Part shown: one piece after another, positions 35,493-43,327 of the stretch
How the letters are laid out: the number at the start of each line of letters is the position of its first letter
How positions within the stretch are numbered: the first letter of the stretch is position 1
Virus record (IMG/VR): IMGVR_UViG_3300025097_002655
Span: 1-45,113 of that record
Reading direction: 5' to 3' (one strand)
From: a virus
Length of the DNA stretch: 45,113 nt
Made by a program: the position numbers and the translations under genes
Notes under the pieces: generated by a model
What the model was told of the DNA's origin: nothing
Seen by the model: the letters and a program-made list of their open reading frames with translations, nothing else
The model's database searches: none

Positions 35493-36270
35493 TTACTTCA
35501 CAGACCTCTTCGGCAGTCAGAGCGTGGGCTCCAATTTTTGATACAGTTATGGACGCGCACCGGTTGGCATATTGTATAGATTTTATCATATCTTTTGTAT
35601 TCAAAAATTCCTCTACCAAAGATGCAAAAAAAGTATCTCCTGCGCCGCAAACATCAAACACTTCAGTCGCGATCGAAGGTATACAGTTGTCCAACCATTG
35701 GGCACCAGAGCCACCCAATGTAATAATTATATCATAGTTTATAGGATATTTTACCACCTGTTCAGCTTCTTTTTTATTTATCTTCAAAATAGCACCCTCA
35801 AAACATGATAAATCTTGCTTTTTACTATCAACAAAGAAAGGGATTTTATGTCGCGCACACAGAGAAGATATCTTTAAGCACTCTTCGTGCCTAAGAAACC
35901 CCTTATTATAATCAGAGATAATTACACAGTCATAGTCTTCTATGTTGTTAGGGATTTTGGATAATGGCTGGAGTGAAGCTCCCTCGCCTTTATCTATTCT
36001 CAAAAGTTGCTGGTTGAATTTATTATCGATGAACCTCTCTTTTGTTATTAAAGAAGGGTCATTAGATACTAGAGTTACCTTATTGTTGAATGCCAGAATA
36101 TTTTTTTCTACATTTGATGCCATGCCGGGTTTGTGTTCCGTCGAAATCAACTTAAAGACGGGAACTGGCGCTTCTTGACTCAGACGCTCACACACCCCAT
36201 AATGATACATGTCTGTGCAACTATCACCCAGAAGAAGTATATTGTAAGATTTCAGTGCTTGAATATCCAT
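35476..36270 (-). CDS. PfkB-type sugar kinase, HldE N-domain-like (heptose kinase) (264 aa)
   Basis: NILLLGDSCTDMYHYGVCER followed by LSQEAPVPVFKL matches the RfaE/HldE kinase domain (RISPEAPVP in cellular enzymes), and DVCGAGDTFFASLVEEFLN is the PfkB signature with the catalytic Asp. It would phosphorylate D-glycero-manno-heptose 7-phosphate at C1. It is shorter than the usual about 310-residue domain. The start lies 47 bp inside the preceding nucleotidyltransferase gene, so the two parts of HldE are adjacent but separate, in reversed order. Substrate could be another sugar phosphate. Confidence 0.83.
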   Translation of the reverse strand: MDIQALKSYNILLLGDSCTDMYHYGVCERLSQEAPVPVFKLISTEHKPGMASNVEKNILAFNNKVTLVSNDPSLITKERFIDNKFNQQLLRIDKGEGASLQPLSKIPNNIEDYDCVIISDYNKGFLRHEECLKISSLCARHKIPFFVDSKKQDLSCFEGAILKINKKEAEQVVKYPINYDIIITLGGSGAQWLDNCIPSIATEVFDVCGAGDTFFASLVEEFLNTKDMIKSIQYANRCASITVSKIGAHALTAEEVCEVNEIKV

Positions 36271-36622
36271 CTATAACCTCAAAAAAAGATAAAGTTTTTG
36301 CGTGTTCTGATCCGATCACCTCTTTGTGTCTGTAATCTGACCCTACCACCATATGATCCGGGTTTAAGTTCTCTAACCGGGATCTTAATTCGTCGTGAGA
36401 ATCAAAGATAAAAACTTCCGCCACGCCTTTAATATTCTCAAGGAAAAATTTTCTATCCTCTTGGTTATTATAGGGTCGGTCATTACCCTTGGAAGATCTC
36501 ACCATTCGATCACTATCGATACCAACCACTAGATGATCTACTCTCTCAGTAAGAGAACTTATTAATCTTAGGTGGCCAACATGTATAATGTCAAAACATC
36601 CGTTAGTGAATCCTGTTAACAC
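36224..36622 (-). CDS. RfaE2/HldE C-domain-like nucleotidyltransferase (132 aa)
   Basis: TGFTNGCFDIIHVGHLRLIS carries the HxGH motif of the cytidylyltransferase superfamily in the form typical of HldE C-domains. Later VVGIDSDRMVRSSKGNDRP, MVVGSDYRHKEVIG and the closing DGYSSTEIL also match. In the heptose pathway this step makes ADP-D-glycero-manno-heptose from the 1-phosphate and ATP. The start is GTG, one base after a gap of three from the GT9-like stop. Other members activate glycerol- or ethanolamine-phosphate, so the exact substrate is inferred from the neighbour kinase. Confidence 0.86.
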   Translation of the reverse strand: MLTGFTNGCFDIIHVGHLRLISSLTERVDHLVVGIDSDRMVRSSKGNDRPYNNQEDRKFFLENIKGVAEVFIFDSHDELRSRLENLNPDHMVVGSDYRHKEVIGSEHAKTLSFFEVIDGYSSTEILQYTSSG

Positions 36623-36625
36623 TTC

Positions 36626-37480
36626 TTAGTCCAGAGAAAATTCGTTATACGCCACATCAGACTCCGAGTGGTTTATCCAGTTGTTAATTAAGATGTTTCT
36701 CATGTAGGGGTGGAAGTGAGGCTCTTCGCTTCCAAGGTAATGTTTAGTTACCTTTTTCAGAGATGGTATAACTTCCACATAATTAGCCAAGCACGAATCT
36801 ACACACATAATAGCTTGGGCATTTTCTAACACCATCGTCCAGTCATATATTTCGTAACCTTTAATATAAGAGAAATTGATTGGATTGGATACTTCCACTT
36901 CTGGGAGTTTTTTTCCATTCTTATACTGGTGTACTATGGAATATTTTTCGGATCCATACTTTTCTTTAGCGTAAGAAGTGATAAAATTATAGAGCTTCTG
37001 TTCTTTTTCTAAGTCGCGGGTCCAGCTATAATTCCACCTCTCTTGCAGAGGAACATTGGCGAGAAAATATTTTAAGTCAATCCAGTTTCTATTTCTTTTT
37101 GAGAAAATCTGGGTCATTTGATTATTTATGTCATTACGATGTCCTGGAAATGTAAAACAAAAATCTAAAACCTCGTATTCTTCTTGGTCGGGTTGCTTGG
37201 TCAACCACGCCGCCAACTTTCGAAAGAATTCAACCCCCGCCATTATAAACACATCTGGGTTATTTGCATCGATGCGTGTATTTGTGTAATAAACATAAGG
37301 ATTCATCGACACCCCCAAGGAGAATGTCTTGATGTCTGGGAACTGTTTAAAATAATCTATATAGTTATCAAATACGGGCCACACTACCTCGTATCCTTGA
37401 TCCGCATAATATTGTGCGATCGGAGTGGTGATAACTATATCCCCCATTTTGCCGGGTTGAAGGATTAATTTTTTCTTCAT
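36626..37480 (-). CDS. GT9-like glycosyltransferase (heptosyltransferase-like) (284 aa)
   Basis: LILQPGKMGDIVITTPIAQY resembles the N-terminal loop of GT9 heptosyltransferases, which bind ADP-heptose, and VLENAQAIMCVDSCLANYVE resembles their C-terminal donor-site segment (usually VGVDTGLMH). The protein is somewhat short (284 versus about 320-350). Together with the split HldE genes immediately downstream, it suggests that the phage both makes and transfers heptose. The match is by motif texture rather than full alignment. Confidence 0.7.
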   Translation of the reverse strand: MKKKLILQPGKMGDIVITTPIAQYYADQGYEVVWPVFDNYIDYFKQFPDIKTFSLGVSMNPYVYYTNTRIDANNPDVFIMAGVEFFRKLAAWLTKQPDQEEYEVLDFCFTFPGHRNDINNQMTQIFSKRNRNWIDLKYFLANVPLQERWNYSWTRDLEKEQKLYNFITSYAKEKYGSEKYSIVHQYKNGKKLPEVEVSNPINFSYIKGYEIYDWTMVLENAQAIMCVDSCLANYVEVIPSLKKVTKHYLGSEEPHFHPYMRNILINNWINHSESDVAYNEFSLD

Positions 37481-38784
37481 CAGAGATTTTGTGTCTTAAA
37501 TAAAGCAAAGTCATCCTCGTCTAACCCCGGTTTCGGAGCTAAATCGGGATGGCTGCCAAGGGAATCCAATATCTCATTTAAGAATTTAGAGTATATTTTT
37601 TCTTCCGAAAACTTATTTCTTATGTGTTCTTGTAATATCTTTGCATCATTTCTATAAGATGTAGGAGATTCTAATAACGATCTCATATTTTTCTTAAAAT
37701 GCTTTTCATCGATATATGCCCATTGTGACCCTTCTATGATAATTCCTTGCATAATTGCACGGGGATCTACCGGCTTTAGCTCAAAACGAGTTTTAAGGAA
37801 TAGGTTTTTTGACCTTACCTTTCCGGATGTCTCGTTTACTACCGGGGCCTTTAAAAAATCCAAATACCCAGACCAAGTTGGTGCTATTACCGGAAGCCCT
37901 GAATATACTGCTTCAAATACCGGGAGTCCAAAACCCTCTCCATGAGTAGTCGTTACATATCCGAATATTCTAGGATCGCTATACAATGAATGAAGCTCGG
38001 CCTCGGTTAGGCGTCCGTGTAATAGATGAATCTTACATTTGCGTTTATCCTTTGGGTCTATCGCTTTAAGCATTTGCCCAATTAGTTGGCTGGTGTTTCG
38101 ACGGTCAATAATTGAGTCTGTTACCATATTTGCCTTTAACACTAGTCCAACTTCTTCTTCCTTAAATTCTTCCACAAAAGATCGGATAAGAGCCTCAACA
38201 TTTTTTCGTGGAGCGAACTGAGCAACAGATAAGAAACATTTCTCTGAGATATTTAAATTTTTAGAGAAATCATCAGGAATATATTCCTTGACTGGGTACC
38301 CTATCACCTTGGGATTATTCTCACAACTAAGGGTTCCAACATGGTTCCCTTGTTTATCCTGTAGTGGGTAAGCGTGCTTAGTGAGGGATGTACTAGCATG
38401 CTCAGATATCGTAATAACCTTATCCATCTCATTACAATTGCGGATCCATTCTGGGTTACACCTATCTGTTTCAACCGCCGCTGTGATGCCTATATTTATT
38501 GGAGCTATTTTCTTCCACTCATTAGGAAGAGCAACCTGGAGGGAAATGTCATATTTACCTTCCTTATACTGTTGTGTCCTCTTGATGCAATTAATGATGA
38601 ATTTGTTTTCGGGTGTGTCCTTGGTGTCTGTAGACGTTGCGCCCCAGGATGTTGGTGCTATATAAATATCAAACTTCTCTATGTTCCTGATAAGAGAACG
38701 CAAAACACACCTGGCATGCTCACCATACCCACTATTCGACAGGATTGGGCCGACTAATAATACTTTTTTAACCTTGTTGCTCAT
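37480..38784 (-). CDS. GT4-family glycosyltransferase, copy 1 (434 aa)
   Basis: GT-B type transferase: KVKKVLLVGPILSNSGYGEH is the acceptor-domain Gly-rich start, and the donor site is seen in FLSVAQFAPRKNVEALIRSF, then HGEGFGLPVFEAVYSGLPVI (the E-x7-E motif). I chose the ATG at 38784, which overlaps the upstream stop as ATGA; an earlier start 6 codons up would add a short leader within the neighbour. The last base of the frame overlaps the GT9-like start. Acceptor unknown. Confidence 0.88.
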   Translation of the reverse strand: MSNKVKKVLLVGPILSNSGYGEHARCVLRSLIRNIEKFDIYIAPTSWGATSTDTKDTPENKFIINCIKRTQQYKEGKYDISLQVALPNEWKKIAPINIGITAAVETDRCNPEWIRNCNEMDKVITISEHASTSLTKHAYPLQDKQGNHVGTLSCENNPKVIGYPVKEYIPDDFSKNLNISEKCFLSVAQFAPRKNVEALIRSFVEEFKEEEVGLVLKANMVTDSIIDRRNTSQLIGQMLKAIDPKDKRKCKIHLLHGRLTEAELHSLYSDPRIFGYVTTTHGEGFGLPVFEAVYSGLPVIAPTWSGYLDFLKAPVVNETSGKVRSKNLFLKTRFELKPVDPRAIMQGIIIEGSQWAYIDEKHFKKNMRSLLESPTSYRNDAKILQEHIRNKFSEEKIYSKFLNEILDSLGSHPDLAPKPGLDEDDFALFKTQNL

Positions 38785-40055
38785 ACTGTGTTTAACTCCC
38801 AAGATTGATAATTTTTTCTATTCTCCCAAGATCCACAACTTTCATGGAGTTCTAACATTGTTCTAACCCAAGTTTCTTTGAAGTTTTCGAAATTATAATT
38901 CTTCATTACATGTTCCCGACCTTTTTGTCCTAGGGCTGTTCGATCTTCGGGCGTCATGTTGTATATCTTTTCCAAAGCATTGACAAAAGACTCTTCGCTG
39001 ACCCTATCCTCATAAATAAATGGCACGTTTAGAGAACCTATTAGTGACTTAGAAGTTGGCTCAAGTCCGACGCCAAACCACTCTTCTCCGTCTGTTACTT
39101 GCTCCTGTAAGCCACCAGTCATTGACACGATGATTGGAGTTGCACAAGCAAGAGACTCTAGAGTTGCCAATCCAAACCCTTCTGCGTCAGCAATGTTTAC
39201 CGTACAATCTGCCCATCTGTAGAAGTTACACAATTCTTCAGCCGGCATCTTCTGAACAGAAAATACAACCTGTCCTTTGTTTAGTCCCAAATGTTCTAGG
39301 ATATAGTCCAAAGGCTGCCCATGTTCATCTCGGATATCAGTATGCATAATTAAGGTAGCCTTATCATGCCCTACTTTATCCAAGAAGGTTTTCCACCAGA
39401 ACAGTAACGTGCCACTCTGTTTGCGGCGGGCGTTTCGGTTATTCCAAAATACTATAAACTTATCCTCATTCATATGAGGGACAGCATCTCTTATTTCTAC
39501 ACACTTTTTAATTTCTTCCGGCGTTTCGGCTGGGCGAAAAATAGTTGTGTCAACAGCATGAGGAATATACTGCTCTTTAACATCTGGGGAGACTGTCTGG
39601 ACAATATCACTCGTCACCTTCGAAATAGTGGCGATCATATCGTTAGAATCATAGAAAGATTTGTTGTAAACCGGATAAGGCCTATTATCCCATACATGGT
39701 AATAAATCATAGGAACAGCATGTCTGATTTCATGTTCCATTCCCCATAGCCAATGATAGAATCTAGGGTCGGTCATGAAATAAAGTATATCTGGTTCATA
39801 TTGTGCCAAGAGTGCTCTAATTTGCTCTTGTGTACCATAACCATCAACTGGGATGATTTGCCAATCTTCCTCATAGCCCTGGACACGTACAGGAGTATAA
39901 TCTTTATGTTTTACGGCTGCACCTAGAGAAAGGACAGAGAATTTTCCACTATCCAATAATGCTTGTATTATATATTTTGTCTGAGTACCGACACCAGAAG
40001 GCAACAAGGGGTGGTCGCTCAGTGTTAATATTTTTATCTTCTTTTTCTCTGTCAA
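38781..40055 (-). CDS. GT4-family glycosyltransferase, copy 2 (424 aa)
   Basis: A second GT-B protein: KIKILTLSDHPLLPSGVGTQ starts the first domain, IPHAVDTTIFRPAETPEEI joins the domains, and DAEGFGLATLESLACATPII is the E-x7-E donor motif. It starts with TTG at 40055, supported by AGGAGG at 40064-40069 eight bases ahead, one of the strongest Shine-Dalgarno matches in the window. It is diverged from copy 1. It heads the glycan cassette, following the nuclease gene after 12 bp. Donor is probably an activated hexose or the heptose made downstream. Confidence 0.88.
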   Translation of the reverse strand: MTEKKKIKILTLSDHPLLPSGVGTQTKYIIQALLDSGKFSVLSLGAAVKHKDYTPVRVQGYEEDWQIIPVDGYGTQEQIRALLAQYEPDILYFMTDPRFYHWLWGMEHEIRHAVPMIYYHVWDNRPYPVYNKSFYDSNDMIATISKVTSDIVQTVSPDVKEQYIPHAVDTTIFRPAETPEEIKKCVEIRDAVPHMNEDKFIVFWNNRNARRKQSGTLLFWWKTFLDKVGHDKATLIMHTDIRDEHGQPLDYILEHLGLNKGQVVFSVQKMPAEELCNFYRWADCTVNIADAEGFGLATLESLACATPIIVSMTGGLQEQVTDGEEWFGVGLEPTSKSLIGSLNVPFIYEDRVSEESFVNALEKIYNMTPEDRTALGQKGREHVMKNYNFENFKETWVRTMLELHESCGSWENRKNYQSWELNTV

Positions 40056-40063
40056 AAGAATAT

Positions 40064-40069
40064 CCTCCT
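40064..40069 (-). promoter_or_regulatory. Consensus Shine-Dalgarno that fixes a TTG start
   Basis: AGGAGG on the minus strand, eight bases before the TTG at 40055 and overlapping the stop codon of the nuclease gene. It supports the non-AUG start of the GT4 gene and translational coupling to the nuclease. Confidence 0.8.
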
Positions 40070-40907
40070 ATGGACAATGTTCCGTTTGGTAAAACTCACA
40101 AGTTCCAAAGCGGTCTTTACAATTTGTACAAGCTGCCCGGTTCTTAATATAGTTCTGTTTATTGATATTATGCAATGCTTTTGTCAAGGCGTTAAGGGCG
40201 TCAGTTGTTCTTTTTTTAGCTGCCGTTACACGCACAAACTCTGCCTTCTTTCCGGCCTTGGCTGTCCGCTTCAGCAAAACGAAGTGACAATCCACATCTT
40301 TTGGGTCTACTTCATATTTCTGAACATAAAAATGCTTATAGAAGACAAGCTGGTAAGCGAGGATTTTGTCGCTCTTCTTTTCACGCTTCCATCCCCACGA
40401 GCAGGTCTTCCAATCAATCAGGTGAACCTTTTCATCCTTTTTGGAATAAACCACAAGGTCGATAAAGCCTTTGAAGTTTTTTTCTGCTTCCGTGAATTCG
40501 GTGATGGGCACATAGAGTTGCTCTTCTGCTCGGAGCACTTCCCAGTCCTCTCCCAGCTTGCCAAACTTGTCGGTCAGGCAACGGTAAAGGTCAGGAATGA
40601 TTTCTATTCCACTTACAAGCCACTCTTTGAGTTTGAAATCACGTTTAGCTCTTTGCTGCTCACTCTCGGGCAGAGCCTTCAATTCTTTCAAGAACTGCTC
40701 TTTAACTAGCGCCTCAATAGCGCCGGCTTCCCTGTACTTTTCGGGGGAAGTCAAAGTAAACTCACAAACAGTGTGAAGAGCTTTACCAAAGGCTGTAAAA
40801 ATATTGCCCTGGAACTGAGTTACTTTATCAATGTAAGTGAGTTTATGGTAGTGAGGGCAAACATGCCAGTTCCGCCACTCAGAATAAGAGATGTGTTTAC
40901 CTGCCAA
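40068..40907 (-). CDS. PD-(D/E)XK nuclease, RecB/Cas4-like with Cys cluster (279 aa)
   Basis: The catalytic part reads NFKGFIDLVVYSKKDEKVHL then IDWKTCSWGW: the D and D-x-K residues of the RecB nuclease motif, followed by the Q-x-x-x-Y motif in LAYQLVFYKHFY. A cysteine near residue 17 plus four C-terminal cysteines (CTNCKDRFGTCEFYQTEHC) match the iron-sulfur-bearing Cas4/AddB-like subgroup. Likely a 5'-3' or endonuclease in phage recombination, DNA processing or host-DNA breakdown. Start TTG at 40907; no in-frame ATG exists near the conserved N-terminus. Not part of a CRISPR locus here. Confidence 0.87.
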   Translation of the reverse strand: MAGKHISYSEWRNWHVCPHYHKLTYIDKVTQFQGNIFTAFGKALHTVCEFTLTSPEKYREAGAIEALVKEQFLKELKALPESEQQRAKRDFKLKEWLVSGIEIIPDLYRCLTDKFGKLGEDWEVLRAEEQLYVPITEFTEAEKNFKGFIDLVVYSKKDEKVHLIDWKTCSWGWKREKKSDKILAYQLVFYKHFYVQKYEVDPKDVDCHFVLLKRTAKAGKKAEFVRVTAAKKRTTDALNALTKALHNINKQNYIKNRAACTNCKDRFGTCEFYQTEHCP

Positions 40908-40922
40908 TTGTAACCTGCTTTC

Positions 40923-41591
40923 TTAAAAATTTCTCTGATGATGAAGTTCATTAATCTTATCATATAGCATTGGGCTAATTTTTTCTAGGGTGTCGCGCTT
41001 CCCTAAATAGTAAGCTTCAAATCCAGTAGCAAAATACTCCCTTAAAGAGACCGACGCATAAGGTCTTATGAATAATCCCGTCGTGACCATCCGGAGCATT
41101 GACTTCCCGAGACGCTTGTATAGGAACTCATCAAATTTTTCGTCATACCTTAGATTATCGAAATTATAATCCTTCAACCAGTACCCTTCGCTATGAAGTT
41201 CAAATTTTAGGCTAGTCCTTTTTCCAATGAATTCGCGAACAATTGACTTATCTCCATAGATCAAATCTGTGTATACTGCTTCTAAATGATGAGCAAACTC
41301 ATGAACTACATCATCTAGAATGCTTTTAGAATCAGCTTGGTCGTGATTAATATAGAATATTCCATCGTCGTAAAGGGCAGTGAAATTCTTGTCCCGAAGG
41401 TCAATAAAATTGCCAATTTTAACACTTTTCAAGCCTGTGAAATAGTGTGATGGAAAATGATTCTCGACAGCCTTAAATACTGCATCTAGGCTAACGTTCT
41501 CTGGTGGAGGTTCCAACTCTTCAACCTCAATGCTTCCAAATTTAAAATATCGAGTAGTATTTTCTACTTTTTCAGTAATATAAGTTATCAC
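40923..41591 (-). CDS. HExxH zinc metallopeptidase-like protein (222 aa)
   Basis: VVHEFAHHLEAVYTDLIYGD holds the HExxH zinc site, and SLREYFATGFEAYYLGKRD about 85 residues later supplies a Glu-containing helix as a probable third ligand, as in gluzincin-type enzymes (lethal-factor-like group). No signal peptide, so a cytoplasmic or virion-borne protease is implied. Start GTG overlaps the PhoH stop (GTGA). Target unknown. It lies between PIN-PhoH and the nuclease, not in the glycan block. Confidence 0.75.
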   Translation of the reverse strand: MITYITEKVENTTRYFKFGSIEVEELEPPPENVSLDAVFKAVENHFPSHYFTGLKSVKIGNFIDLRDKNFTALYDDGIFYINHDQADSKSILDDVVHEFAHHLEAVYTDLIYGDKSIVREFIGKRTSLKFELHSEGYWLKDYNFDNLRYDEKFDEFLYKRLGKSMLRMVTTGLFIRPYASVSLREYFATGFEAYYLGKRDTLEKISPMLYDKINELHHQRNF

Positions 41592-42895
41592 AGGATTTCA
41601 GCCGCTAAAGTTGCCAATTTTGATCTCTCTCCCTTGTATAGCGTCACATGCCCAGAAATGCTATATTCCTTAAATTTCTCTACAGCGTGAGTCAACCCAT
41701 TCGAGACAGCATCAACATATGAATTATCAATCTGTTGAATATCGCCTGTCAGGACTAATTTAGTACCATGCCCCACTCTAGTTATTATAGTCTTTAATTC
41801 GTGAGTTGTTAAGTTTTGTGCCTCGTCAACTATCATAAAGGCGTTTGAGATCGACCTGCCTCGAATATATGTCATGGCCTCAATCTCTACAATTCCTTGT
41901 TCCATGTGCATCTGAAGTGCCGTCTTGTCCCCAAAAAGATATTCTAAATTATCACGTATAGGAGCTATCCAGGGCAACATCTTCTCCTCTAGAGTGCCGG
42001 GCAAAAACCCAATATCTCGACCCATGGGCTGTACTGGCCTTGTGATTATCAATTTATCGTACCCGCCGTTAGCTTTTGTATTATGTAAGACCTGTTCTAG
42101 TCCGCAAGCTGCTGCTATAAGTGTTTTACCAGTTCCTGCCTGTCCTGTCAAGGATATTATCTGAATGTCTTTGTCAAAAAGGAGATCCATGGCGTATTTC
42201 TGTTCTTTGTTTTTCGCCGAAAGTCCCCAGATGTCTCGATAAGTATAAATCTTTTGCAGAGGTGTTTCGTAGTTTTTGAATCGACAAAGCGCTGTCTTCT
42301 TTGGATCTTTCTCTGATTTAAGCACCAAATAGTGATTTGGGAACAATTTTGATTTCTGGTCTGGCAGAAAGACTTCTATATCGTTGTAGAAATTCTCCAC
42401 CAACTCATCAGGTACAACAATCTCCGAAGAGCCGTCATATAGGTTTTCTACAGATTTTACTGCTTGTTGAGGCTGATAATCATAGCACTCTATCCCGAAC
42501 GAGTCACATTTAACTCGCATATTAAGATCACGAGAGATCACGGCGATATCGTGGCCCTCTATTCTCAGTCGAAGAGCAACAGCAATTATTTTGTTATCGG
42601 AGTCTTCTTGATCCATGCCGGCGGGCATATATCTTGGATCATATTGTGCGGCAAAGACTTTACCTTTTCCGCTGCCAAGTGGAACGCCATGTAATAAACT
42701 TCCTTTTGAGCGAAGCTTATCTAACACTCGATTCATTGTCCTGGCATTTAAGCCTGCTGTATCTTGTCGGTGTTTGTGCCGGTCAATCTCATCTAGTACA
42801 ATAGTTGGAACTGCAACGTTACTTCTGCCAAAAGAAAAAAGAGACTGTGCGTCTGTTAAATAAACATTAGTATCAAGTATAAGAGTTTTTGTCAA
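41588..42895 (-). CDS. phoH: PIN domain-PhoH ATPase (435 aa)
   Basis: N-terminal PIN ribonuclease-like domain (about residues 1-130): TLILDTNVYLTD, VLDEIDRHK, DNKIIAVALRL and VISRDLNMRVK provide four acidic positions of the active site. C-terminal PhoH ATPase: Walker A SLTGQAGTGKTLIAAACGLE, Walker B NAFMIVDEAQNLTT and the TGDIQQID motif. The architecture matches PhoH2/YlaK-type proteins, RNA helicases with linked RNase in characterised cases. I chose TTG 42895, preceded by GGTGGT; a TTG at 42940 would place the start in the U-tract of the tmRNA terminator. The acid residues look intact, so nuclease activity is expected. Confidence 0.92.
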   Translation of the reverse strand: MTKTLILDTNVYLTDAQSLFSFGRSNVAVPTIVLDEIDRHKHRQDTAGLNARTMNRVLDKLRSKGSLLHGVPLGSGKGKVFAAQYDPRYMPAGMDQEDSDNKIIAVALRLRIEGHDIAVISRDLNMRVKCDSFGIECYDYQPQQAVKSVENLYDGSSEIVVPDELVENFYNDIEVFLPDQKSKLFPNHYLVLKSEKDPKKTALCRFKNYETPLQKIYTYRDIWGLSAKNKEQKYAMDLLFDKDIQIISLTGQAGTGKTLIAAACGLEQVLHNTKANGGYDKLIITRPVQPMGRDIGFLPGTLEEKMLPWIAPIRDNLEYLFGDKTALQMHMEQGIVEIEAMTYIRGRSISNAFMIVDEAQNLTTHELKTIITRVGHGTKLVLTGDIQQIDNSYVDAVSNGLTHAVEKFKEYSISGHVTLYKGERSKLATLAAEIL

Positions 42896-42938
42896 TTTAC
42901 CACCAATCTTAAAGGCATATAATAAATAGATTCCCCAC

Positions 42939-42964
42939 AAAAAAAAAGCCGCCCGAGGGCGGCT
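42939..42964 (-). terminator. Strong intrinsic terminator behind tmRNA
   Basis: Minus strand AGCCGCCC, a 2-nt turn, GGGCGGCT and nine T residues: a perfect 8-bp GC-rich stem with a U-tract. It begins at the last base of the encoded CCA, so it both ends the tmRNA transcript and sits ahead of PIN-PhoH, whose expression would need read-through or another promoter. Confidence 0.92.
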
Positions 42965-43287
42965 GGTGGAGGTAGGGAGAATCGAACTCCCGTCTTGTCC
43001 AGTTTCACAGAAAGGTCATTCACAAGGTTAGGCCTGTTTTTTTCGTCGGACAGCCCGCTTGACTAGATCATCTTATTGTGGCTGAGATAATCAAAAGCCT
43101 TAAGGTTCTCAAATACGGCTTTCTGTTTATCGGCTGCCGTCGCCTCAAGAGAGGTCAGGTTTTTAAGCTGCCATCTCCATGTTAAAATCGTCGTTTGCGA
43201 TTAAAAGTTTAAGCGTTTTTAGTGAGCCACGCTTCCCTCACCCTTGCACCTTTTCTACTTCCCCGTCAATCGATACCGGTTACCCCC
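42964..43287 (-). ncRNA. ssrA: Transfer-messenger RNA (ssrA), complete, 324 nt
   Basis: The acceptor arm GGGGGTA at the 5' end pairs with TACCTCC ahead of an encoded ACCA tail, with G3-U as the third pair, the known alanine identity signal. The T arm is GGGAG-TTCGATT-CTCCC. Pseudoknot 1 is complete: GTGAG pairs with CTCAC while AAGCGT in its loop pairs with ACGCTT (43211-43241). The resume region TCGCAAACGACG equals the enterobacterial form. The tag frame ends with TAA, and the later region has ACGGC/GCCGU stem and other pseudoknot-like pairings. One-piece type, shorter than E. coli (363 nt). tmRNA with SmpB releases stalled ribosomes and tags nascent proteins for ClpXP. SmpB is not encoded in this window. 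Confidence 0.96.
43163..43198 (-). other. tmRNA tag reading frame (proteolysis tag)
   Basis: Eleven codons followed by TAA from the GCA resume codon: ANDDFNMEMAA, so the full tag would be A-ANDDFNMEMAA with the alanine carried by tmRNA. It keeps the AND start and the AA end used by ClpX/ClpA/SspB-type recognition but has Met in place of the usual Leu before AA and an extra residue compared with the E. coli ANDENYALAA. Confidence 0.93.
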
Positions 43288-43298
43288 ATTACTATAGT

Positions 43299-43327
43299 AC
43301 TATATAGCAATACGCTAGAGTTGTCAA
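43299..43327 (-). promoter_or_regulatory. Sigma70-type promoter of the tmRNA
   Basis: Minus-strand TTGACA (43322-43327), a 17-bp spacer, and TATAGT (43299-43304). The -35 is perfect, the -10 is 5 of 6, and the expected transcription start falls within a few bases of the tmRNA 5' end at 43287, so little leader is left for RNase P to remove. It is a host-sigma promoter, suggesting early or constitutive expression. Confidence 0.85.

Noticed and set aside
40077-40709. 210-codon plus-strand open frame
   Set aside because: It lies wholly inside the nuclease gene, is Phe/Leu/Cys-rich as expected of an antisense shadow, and has no ribosome-binding support.
40068-40907. Cas4-like nuclease as a sign of a CRISPR locus
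   Set aside because: No repeat-spacer array or other Cas gene is present in the window; phages often carry Cas4/RecB-like nucleases alone.
41588-42940. Longer PhoH reading from TTG 42940
   Set aside because: The start would be inside the U-tract of the tmRNA terminator, and the added 15 residues are not expected before the PIN domain.
42964-43287. An ordinary tRNA at the tmRNA 3' end
   Set aside because: The T arm and acceptor end are tRNA-like, but there is no anticodon arm; the 5' half lies over 240 nt away with a tag frame between.
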